From Hoskinsella mucinilytica (lineage in GTDB: Bacteria; Bacillota_I; Bacilli_A; Erysipelotrichales; Erysipelotrichaceae), in assembly GCF_045223415.1 (NCBI RefSeq), contig NZ_JBEQZJ010000038.1, positions 1 to 38,068 on the forward strand: a stretch of DNA of 38,068 nucleotides, given 5' to 3'. Within the stretch, counting starts at the first letter, position 1. The number at the start of each line of letters is the position of its first letter. The notes below the pieces were generated by a model. The model was given only the letters and a program-made list of their open reading frames with translations. It searched no databases and was not told the DNA's origin. Shown here in pieces: positions 32,458 through 38,068 of this stretch. The translations under genes and the position numbers were made by a program.

Positions 32458-33345
32458 TTTATCTTCATGATACAATGGTAATTGTAAGTGAATAGATAAT
32501 CTTTGATCATGATATTGTGCAAAAATTTCTCCTCCCATTTGTTCACTCAGCCGCTTTGCAATCGATAATCCAAGTCCTGTAGATTTCACTCCACTTTCCA
32601 CGGTATAAAATCGATCAAATAGTTTTCCAACCGTAGTATCATCTAAATCACAAGTATGATTTGAACAAATGATTTCTCCTGTTTCCAATAAGGTAATGAC
32701 AGCATCTCCTGTACTATACTTTATCACATTGCTGAGGATATTATTCAAGATACGATGAACAGCAAAATGATCAACATACGCACAAACAGGTTGTTTACAT
32801 ATATGTACTTCAGGAGTAATATGACAACCTTTCAAAGCAGCATAATGAGCAGATAAACAATCCTCGATCACACGCTTCAGGTCTACAACATCAAATGTTT
32901 CCTTTGGCTTTGTCACATAAACAGAATATCGAAAAAGTTCCTCTGTCAACTGCTTTAATACATTTACACGATCTTCCACCATGTTTATATAATGTCGTAC
33001 CTCTGTAGAGGTTTCTTCTTTTTCCAAAAGATTCAAATACCCATAAATCGCAGTTAATGGTGTACGTAGATCATGGGATATATTTGTCATAGATTCTTTT
33101 AATTCTAAATCGCCCTGTTGAAAACGCAAACGTTGATTTCTAAGCAAGATCAACTCTTGATTCAAACATTGAGCCAATTCACAGATACTTGTATCATGAG
33201 AAGATATGGAAATCAAGGTGTTGGTATCATGTTTTCGTTTCTCTATCAATTGATCTTGTATTTCTTTGATTGATTTGTGCATAAGAAAAATTCGCATGCT
33301 TAAAAATAAGATCATTACCATACAACACAAGATACAATATATCAT
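32452..33345 (-). CDS. Sensor histidine kinase, short intramembrane-sensing type
   Basis: Kinase of 297 aa with a single N-terminal membrane helix (residues 2-22) and no extracellular domain. Seen: HisKA box MTNISHDLRTPLTAIYGYLNLL with phosphoacceptor His91, N box RILNNILSNVIKYS, and G box STGLGLSIAKRL near residue 262. The middle DxGxG motif is not recognisable, as in several peptide-antibiotic-sensing kinases. A GAGGTGG site precedes the ATG. Its response regulator and an ABC transporter are upstream in the same direction, but a 280-bp gap separates them. Small kinases of this type often sense through a partner transporter. Confidence 0.9.
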   Translation of the reverse strand: MIYCILCCMVMILFLSMRIFLMHKSIKEIQDQLIEKRKHDTNTLISISSHDTSICELAQCLNQELILLRNQRLRFQQGDLELKESMTNISHDLRTPLTAIYGYLNLLEKEETSTEVRHYINMVEDRVNVLKQLTEELFRYSVYVTKPKETFDVVDLKRVIEDCLSAHYAALKGCHITPEVHICKQPVCAYVDHFAVHRILNNILSNVIKYSTGDAVITLLETGEIICSNHTCDLDDTTVGKLFDRFYTVESGVKSTGLGLSIAKRLSEQMGGEIFAQYHDQRLSIHLQLPLYHEDKS

Positions 33346-33625
33346 GATACCACCTCAATCCATGTGACATTCTCCACACGTATGCGAATGCTAAGTAATA
33401 AGACTTCTTGTTCGAGTAACCCATTGGTTACAGCATAAGCACGCTTCCCCTATGTGCCCCACGGTTTTTATAAGTATTAAGTTATGCTGATACGAATCGC
33501 ATATCCTCATTTCATTATTTATCTCCCTTGATACATTACGATTGATTTTTATAGCATATTTTGATAACTCATCAAGTTTTCAAGCAACGCTTATCACTTT
33601 AGAAGCGGGAGAATTCTTGCTAAAT
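33346..33625. other. 280-bp intergenic region with promoter and small hairpins
   Basis: Between the ABC permease and the histidine kinase. I see no credible ORF. On the minus strand a promoter at the permease end would give a leader of roughly 200 bases. That leader holds short stems, such as GTAACC-AATG-GGTTAC (33432-33417) and a 17-base hairpin at 33513-33497. A GGGAGAT ribosome-binding-like site leads only to Met-Lys-stop. It may be a regulatory leader or the remnant of a lost gene. Confidence 0.4.
33548..33575 (-). promoter_or_regulatory. Promoter of the histidine kinase gene
   Basis: Minus strand TTGATG (33570-33575), 16 bp, TATAAA (33548-33553). It would start a leader of about 195 bases before the kinase gene. 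Confidence 0.5.
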
Positions 33626-34453
33626 TTAGTTAAGATCCTTTTGGTTTAATAGAACCATTCCGATCATCGTTGATAGGATACCGATCACACTCGAATATAA
33701 CATTAGCTTCATTGGATGTGATACTTGCATGGACGCACATTGCACCACTTGCCCACCTGGAAGAAAATCATATAAAAACTCATAAACATCCCTTGAAGTT
33801 CCTTCTAAATAATTAGGATTCGGCTCTTCTTTTTCTTCCTGTTGACCATCCATGTCAAGTGTATAAGCAGGATATACCTTAGGCTCCTGTAAACGGGAAT
33901 TGATATAAGCACCAGCTAGGATCAAAAATAATACACTCATAATACATGTAATAGAACTCACTGCTTTACTCGTGATCATCATTGAAATCATCGTATAGAT
34001 ACACGAATAGGCAAACACCAATAAATATACCGTCATTACCAATAATAATATCACTTTGATATCTGCTTCAAAGGTTCCCAATAGCGGTATGCCAACACAT
34101 AAATAAACTACAAAGAACACAGTACATAACAGCCATGCAACCAACATATTGACACTAAGATTAGCAAGATATATAGGAACTCTTTTATGTCCTATCATGA
34201 TCTTATTGCGAATCGTGCCATCACTATATTCTCGACCTACAAATAAAGAACTGAAGATTGACAATGCGATCGGTACAAGCAATGAACACATTAAAAAGCC
34301 GACATCAAGACGATTGATATAACCGGTTTCCTTCATCTGTAAGTATCGCATTACCGGAATGTACACCGCCATCATTGCCATCAATAACATACAACCCCAA
34401 AAACACTTATTTTTCCTTAAACGTAAAAGGTTCGCATACCATAATTTATTCAT
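33626..34453 (-). CDS. ABC-2 type transporter permease
   Basis: Membrane subunit of 275 aa with about six hydrophobic segments and a soluble loop (about residues 190-225, GQQEEKEEPNPNY). Seen: EYSDGTIRNKIMIGHKRVPIYLANL, the conserved cytoplasmic stretch of ABC-2 permeases. The start at 34453 has AGGAGGT about eight bases upstream. It overlaps the end of the ATPase gene by eight bases, so the two are coupled. With response regulator and kinase genes around it, it probably exports or expels a peptide such as a lantibiotic, in the manner of self-immunity or CprABC-like systems. Only one permease is encoded here. Confidence 0.87.
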   Translation of the reverse strand: MNKLWYANLLRLRKNKCFWGCMLLMAMMAVYIPVMRYLQMKETGYINRLDVGFLMCSLLVPIALSIFSSLFVGREYSDGTIRNKIMIGHKRVPIYLANLSVNMLVAWLLCTVFFVVYLCVGIPLLGTFEADIKVILLLVMTVYLLVFAYSCIYTMISMMITSKAVSSITCIMSVLFLILAGAYINSRLQEPKVYPAYTLDMDGQQEEKEEPNPNYLEGTSRDVYEFLYDFLPGGQVVQCASMQVSHPMKLMLYSSVIGILSTMIGMVLLNQKDLN

Positions 34454-35360
34454 GTCTACCACCTCCTACTAAATTGATATAATAATTCTCAAGACTTTCA
34501 TCATGTTCATGTAAGGAATCGACCATACAATCCAACTGATCCAGCCTCATGACTAGTTTTGATATATTTACCTCACCATATATATCAGCCTCATGATCAG
34601 ATAATATACGATAATCCAACGTTTCTTCATCAAGCACTTGTGATAAGGCAGTAATATCAGACACATGAATACGAACACATTTTCGACAAGCCGCTTCTAG
34701 CTCCTGTGCACTGATTTCTTTCACGATCATACCATGATCAATAAAGCCATAATGTGTGGCAAGCTTAGATAATTCATTTAGTATATGGCTAGAAATCAAT
34801 ATCGTAATCTGTTGTTCTTTATTCAGTTTTAAAATAAGCTCTCTGATTTCAATGATACCCTCTGGATCTAACCCATTGGTTGGCTCGTCTAATACTAAAA
34901 AATCAGGATTTCCGGCAAGTGCAATCGCAATACCAAGCCTTTGCCTCATTCCTAAAGAAAAATTACCTGCCTTTTTCTTACCCGTTTGATCTAAGCCAAC
35001 CAAATGCAATAACTCTGTTATGCCATCATTTGAAGGCATACCTAAAATACGATATTGTTCTTTCAAGTTATCCTCAGCACTCAAATCTAAATAAATGGAA
35101 GGTGTTTCTATCACTGCCCCCATTCTTTTACGCATTTTCGTGATATTTTTATCATCATGTGGTACTCCATACAAGGTATAACTTCCTCTTGTTGGTTTTT
35201 GAAGTCCACACAATAAACGAATCAAAGTTGTTTTACCAGCTCCGTTTTTCCCGACAAAGCCATAAATTGACCCCTTCGGTATGTGCATCGTCAATCCATT
35301 CAAAGCCTGAAATTGTCGATAGGTTTTATTTAATGCCTGACACGTTACGATATATTCCAT
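34446..35360 (-). CDS. ABC transporter ATP-binding protein
   Basis: ATPase of 304 aa that energises the adjacent permease. Seen: Walker A GKNGAGKTT (about residues 38-46), Q-loop region, signature FSLGMRQRLGIA, Walker B FLVLDEPTNGLDP, and switch His in ISSHIL. The C-terminal 80 residues form an accessory domain of the kind seen in lantibiotic and bacitracin (BcrA) exporters. The start at 35360 has AAGGAG nine bases upstream; the first in-frame ATG is further back and lacks a site. Its promoter carries direct repeats that look like a response-regulator site. Confidence 0.93.
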   Translation of the reverse strand: MEYIVTCQALNKTYRQFQALNGLTMHIPKGSIYGFVGKNGAGKTTLIRLLCGLQKPTRGSYTLYGVPHDDKNITKMRKRMGAVIETPSIYLDLSAEDNLKEQYRILGMPSNDGITELLHLVGLDQTGKKKAGNFSLGMRQRLGIAIALAGNPDFLVLDEPTNGLDPEGIIEIRELILKLNKEQQITILISSHILNELSKLATHYGFIDHGMIVKEISAQELEAACRKCVRIHVSDITALSQVLDEETLDYRILSDHEADIYGEVNISKLVMRLDQLDCMVDSLHEHDESLENYYINLVGGGRHE

Positions 35361-35388
35361 CTCCATAATCTCCTTTCGTGACTGCTTC

Positions 35389-35445
35389 ATTATAATAAGA
35401 AAAGATTAAGAAAACAGTAAAGGAAAACGTTAAGAAATGGTAAAG
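35389..35445 (-). promoter_or_regulatory. Response-regulator-type direct repeats and promoter before the ABC transporter
   Basis: Minus strand TATAAT (35389-35394) has no good -35. Instead, read on the plus strand, TTAAGAAAACAGTAAAG (35406-35422) is followed by TTAAGAAATGGTAAAG (35430-35445), two similar units whose starts are 24 bp apart. Such repeats near a weak -35 are typical of OmpR-family activation. Confidence 0.6.
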
Positions 35446-35447
35446 CT

Positions 35448-36107
35448 TTATTCCTTCATTTTGAATCCGATCCCCCATATAGCTTCTATATATTCTTTAT
35501 CCTTAATATTACGTAGTTTTTTTCTTAGATTACTGATATGAACCTTCAAAGAGCTTTCCACACAATCCGGTGTATCCTTACTGATTTCATCCAGTATATT
35601 TGACTTTGTGAACACCTGAGAAGGTTGTTTCATCAATAACTTCAAAATCGCATATTCAGTCTTTGTTAGCTTAAGTTCTTGTTGGTCTAGATAAACTTTG
35701 TGAGATATGGTATCTAAAGTCAGCTCTTTAAATTGTAATACTTGACAAACAGACTCTTTTGTTTTTCTAAGCTGTACGCTAATACGAGCCAAAAGTTCAG
35801 ACATATCAAAAGGCTTCGTGATATAATCATCAGCCCCCCCTAACAATAGCTGAACTTTATCATAGATTTCTACCTTCGCACTTACCACGATGATCGGAAT
35901 TGATGAGATCTTAGGCAAAATCTCTTCTCCATTTAAGCCGGGTAACATCAAATCCAATAAAATCAAATCAGGATGATGTTGAGAAAGGTAAAGCAATGCT
36001 TCTGTACCCGAATAGGCTCGAGATACACCATAACCTTCCCTTAACAACGTTTCTTCTACGACATCACCGATATGGATATCATCATCTATGATCAAAATTT
36101 GTTTCAT
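35448..36107 (-). CDS. OmpR/PhoB-family response regulator
   Basis: Two-domain regulator of 219 aa. Seen: receiver domain with ILIIDDDIHIGD, phosphoacceptor Asp52 in LILLDLMLPGLNGEE, VVSAK and the YITKPFDMSELLARI switch region; winged-helix domain with LTKTEYAILKLLMKQPSQVFTKSNIL and ESSLKVHISNLRKKLRNI. It is separated from the ATPase gene by 57 bp containing the direct-repeat site, so it likely activates the transporter on a signal from the kinase encoded further downstream. It has its own strong promoter, overlapping that of the divergent oxidoreductase gene. Confidence 0.95.
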   Translation of the reverse strand: MKQILIIDDDIHIGDVVEETLLREGYGVSRAYSGTEALLYLSQHHPDLILLDLMLPGLNGEEILPKISSIPIIVVSAKVEIYDKVQLLLGGADDYITKPFDMSELLARISVQLRKTKESVCQVLQFKELTLDTISHKVYLDQQELKLTKTEYAILKLLMKQPSQVFTKSNILDEISKDTPDCVESSLKVHISNLRKKLRNIKDKEYIEAIWGIGFKMKE

Positions 36108-36133
36108 TCACGCACCACCTTATCATTAATCTT

Positions 36134-36162
36134 ATTATAGTTAGATTCTTTCTTGATTTCAA
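36134..36162 (-). promoter_or_regulatory. Promoter of the response regulator gene
   Basis: Minus strand TTGAAA (36157-36162), 17 bp, TATAAT (36134-36139): nearly consensus. Confidence 0.78.
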
Positions 36163-36169
36163 TTATAAA
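36141..36169 (+). promoter_or_regulatory. Promoter of the FAD/Rieske oxidoreductase gene
   Basis: TTAGAT (36141-36146), 17 bp, TATAAA (36164-36169). It overlaps the divergent response-regulator promoter almost fully, so the two may interfere with each other. Confidence 0.5.
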
Positions 36170-36209
36170 ATCCATGAAACATACCATACTGTAAAAAGAG
36201 GTGATATAC

Positions 36210-37718
36210 ATGAATGATTCCTATTGGATCAAACATACAAAAAAAGAAAAACATTACCCTTCGGTGGATCATGATCTCCATGTTAATATGATGATCGTCG
36301 GGGCAGGATTGACTGGTTTATCTTGTGCTTATTATATCAGTAAGACCGCAAAAGATGCGATCGTAATAGAATCCGATCAAATCGGCTATGGTGCCAGTGG
36401 TAGAAATACCGGTAAATTGACATTTCAACATGGTCTTCTTTATCATACCTTGATTGAAAAATATGATAAGGTCTTTGCTCAACGTTATTATAGAGCACAA
36501 TGTGATGCCATGACTTCCATAAAGGCCATCATAGAAGATCATCATATTGATTGTGATTATCAAAACAGTGATGCCATTCTTTATACCAATGATGTAACTA
36601 GAGTAGCAGATCTACAAGATGAATATCAATCCTATCTAGACCTTGGAATTCCTTGTGAATTTTTAAAATCAACAAGAACACCCGTCGAAATGGAAGCCGG
36701 TTTACAAGTTCACCATCAAGCAAAATTTAATCCATATGCATATTGTCTTGGATTAAGTGATGTGCTAGATGAACGTGATATTCCTATATATGAGCATAGT
36801 GCACTTTGCGATATCAAACAAAGTGAACATGGATATGAGTGTAGTGTTAATGGTCACATCATTACTGCTAATAAAGTAGTTTTCACTTGTCAGTTTCCAT
36901 TTATTGATCACATGCATCTATATTTCACTAGAATGCGCCCTATGCAAGAGTCCCTATGCTATGCGCATTTACAACAGGAAGAACTGCCTTCCATAATGAT
37001 CAACATTGAAGTACCGATGCATAGTGCAAATATATTCGCAAATGATATCGTTATGGCCGGATATCCACATAAAAGTGGTCAAGGCTCCTTACAAGAGCAT
37101 CAAGACTTTGAAAAAAGCCTACCTACCATTTATCCAATTCACGATATCGAAGAAAGTTGGTCTAATGAAGATTATTTTACTTTTGATTATTTACCATTAA
37201 TTGGAAAATTAGATAAGCATAATGATGACCTGTATTTTGCTAGTGGTTATCGTGGTTGGGGAAATACCACAAGTAATATGGCTGCTAAAATTCTAAGTGC
37301 CTATTTATTGGATCAATACAGTAATTATGCAATGATGGCTTCTCCCCAAAGAGCTTCTTTCTTATCGCTCCCCTTCCTAAAGGAAAATTTAAATACGGCT
37401 TATCATTATCTGAAAGGCCATTTTAATAAAGCAGATATTGATTATCCTTTAAAGAAGCAAGCGAAAAAGATAGAAATAGATGGTAAATTATATGGTGTAT
37501 ATCGTGATGAAGATGATGAGTTGTTTATTTTAGATATTACATGTCCCCATATGGGATGTATTTGTGAATTCAATCATGTAGATAAGACATGGGATTGCCC
37601 ATGTCATGGTTCTCGTTTCTCTTATACCGGTGAAGTCATCAAAGGCCCTGCAGGATTATGCCTTCATGGATATGGTGATGAGCCAAACAAAGTTGATCCA
37701 CATATTATAAAAAAGTAA
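36210..37718 (+). CDS. FAD-dependent oxidoreductase with C-terminal Rieske [2Fe-2S] domain (YhfW-like)
   Basis: Cytoplasmic flavoprotein of 502 aa. Residues 1-400 are a DAO/GlcD-type FAD domain with the dinucleotide motif MIVGAGLTGLSCAYY (about 29-43), a second FAD-contact stretch GASGRNTGKLT and a C-terminal FDYLPLIGKL. Residues 410-502 are a Rieske domain with CPHMGC and CPCHGSRF giving the two Cys and two His cluster ligands. This fusion is known in Bacillota as YhfW-like, function not established. I use the ATG at 36210, which has AGAGGTG six bases upstream; an upstream GTG overlaps that site. It is a single gene with its own terminator. Substrate unknown, possibly an amino acid or amine. 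Confidence 0.92.
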   Translation: MNDSYWIKHTKKEKHYPSVDHDLHVNMMIVGAGLTGLSCAYYISKTAKDAIVIESDQIGYGASGRNTGKLTFQHGLLYHTLIEKYDKVFAQRYYRAQCDAMTSIKAIIEDHHIDCDYQNSDAILYTNDVTRVADLQDEYQSYLDLGIPCEFLKSTRTPVEMEAGLQVHHQAKFNPYAYCLGLSDVLDERDIPIYEHSALCDIKQSEHGYECSVNGHIITANKVVFTCQFPFIDHMHLYFTRMRPMQESLCYAHLQQEELPSIMINIEVPMHSANIFANDIVMAGYPHKSGQGSLQEHQDFEKSLPTIYPIHDIEESWSNEDYFTFDYLPLIGKLDKHNDDLYFASGYRGWGNTTSNMAAKILSAYLLDQYSNYAMMASPQRASFLSLPFLKENLNTAYHYLKGHFNKADIDYPLKKQAKKIEIDGKLYGVYRDEDDELFILDITCPHMGCICEFNHVDKTWDCPCHGSRFSYTGEVIKGPAGLCLHGYGDEPNKVDPHIIKK

Positions 37719-37744
37719 ATTTTTCCAGTAAGAAACCTTTTATA

Positions 37745-37777
37745 AAAGCGATACAAGACCCATTTGTATCGCTTTTT
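37745..37777 (+). terminator. Terminator of the FAD/Rieske gene
   Basis: AAAGCGATACAA (37746-37756 region) pairs with TTGTATCGCTTT, followed by T's. Its A-rich 5' side allows some function for the minus strand too. Confidence 0.88.
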
Positions 37778-37843
37778 CATCTTAATCAAAACGATTCAAT
37801 AACTTACTTCGATTATTTATTTTATTCTACTGCTTCTTTCATA

Positions 37844-38068
37844 CTAGTTACCTATTTGTTCAATGGCTACTTTTAATTCTTCGATAGAATCATAATCAAA
37901 AATGAAATCAGTGATATGATCTAATTGCACTTGATTCAATGTTCTTAGCCATTTTCTTTCATTCTTTCCATATTTATTTTGGATAATTTTTTCTAAAAGT
38001 TGATATTTTTCTTGTTGTTTACCTAATAATACCCCTTCACGTTTGCCCACAAGCTTACCTTTTAGCAG
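37844..38068 (-). CDS. Rpn/PD-(D/E)XK nuclease-family transposase-like protein, C-terminal fragment (5' end outside window)
   Basis: The last 74 codons of a gene that enters from beyond the window edge; the frame stays open to the last base (LLKGKLVGKREGV), so no start is visible. Seen: Gly-Lys-rich repeat-like stretch GKLVGKREGVLLGKQQEKYQ followed by a helical domain LLEKIIQNKYGKNERKWLRTLNQVQLDHITDFIFDYDSIEELKVAIEQ. This is the usual C-terminus of Rpn-family recombination-promoting nucleases, whose catalytic PD-(D/E)XK domain would lie further upstream. Such genes occur in multiple mobile-looking copies in gut Bacillota. No inverted repeat ends are visible here. Confidence 0.6.
   Translation of the reverse strand: MLKGKLVGKREGVLLGKQQEKYQLLEKIIQNKYGKNERKWLRTLNQVQLDHITDFIFDYDSIEELKVAIEQIGN

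Noticed and set aside
33227..33424. 65-codon minus-strand frame at the start of the histidine kinase gene
   Set aside because: It overlaps the kinase start in another frame, lacks a ribosome binding site and resembles no protein.
37719..38068. Insertion-sequence ends near the Rpn-like fragment
   Set aside because: No terminal inverted repeats or target duplications are visible in the part inside the window, so I only call the gene fragment.
1..38068. tRNA, rRNA genes or a CRISPR array
   Set aside because: I found no cloverleaf-like or rRNA-like stretch and no regularly spaced repeats anywhere in the window; a covariance-model scan would settle this.

Overview
The window is AT-rich DNA with dense, operon-packed genes, strong AGGAGG-type ribosome binding sites and many PTS, PRD-regulator, ABC and two-component genes. 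This suggests a low-GC, anaerobic gut Bacillota. The gene mix ([FeFe] hydrogenase, paired short chromate transporters, BceB-like permease, mannitol and cellobiose-family PTS) fits the Erysipelotrichales, but that placement is inference. I see no rRNA, tRNA, CRISPR array or intact insertion sequence.

Layout. 1-1145: two half-size chromate transporter genes (+), the first cut by the window edge. 1146-11420 (-): a LacI-type regulator followed by a ten-gene apparent operon. It holds a cellobiose-family PTS (IIC at one end, two IIB and one IIA at the other), a two-subunit transketolase, an FGGY kinase, an esterase, a FucI-like isomerase and a DUF4038/GH140-like hydrolase. My reading is a system that imports apiose-containing glycosides and catabolises D-apiose through apulose 4-phosphate. 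11479-13546 (-): a membrane GGDEF protein and an orphan LytTR response regulator. 13662-15913 (-): M18 aminopeptidase and glutamate racemase. 16085-17779 (+): a monomeric [FeFe] hydrogenase-like protein with two C-terminal rubredoxin-like domains, whose promoter is bracketed by two identical perfect palindromes. 17813-21878 (-): a small XRE regulator, a BceB-like permease with no ATPase beside it, a DHH phosphoesterase and a small protein of unknown function.

22009-28377 (-): a five-gene mannitol-type PTS operon (EIICB, MtlR-type activator, EIIBA, 1-phosphofructokinase, SorE-type dehydrogenase). It lacks mannitol-1-phosphate 5-dehydrogenase, and the enzymes present would fit a route through fructose 1-phosphate. 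28601-32211 (-): MATE exporter with its MarR regulator, and an ABC-F ribosome-protection-type ATPase behind a long leader with a tiny upstream ORF. 32452-36107 (-): a two-component system flanking an ABC transporter, of the peptide-antibiotic sensing and detoxification kind. 36210-37718 (+): a FAD oxidoreductase fused to a Rieske domain. 37844-end (-): the C-terminal end of an Rpn-like PD-(D/E)XK nuclease.

The strongest leads are the PTS-linked apioside locus, the MtlD-less hexitol operon, the hydrogenase with tandem rubredoxin domains and its double operator, and the leader of the ABC-F gene. Start codons were chosen from visible ribosome binding sites, and several genes are annotated shorter than their longest open frame.
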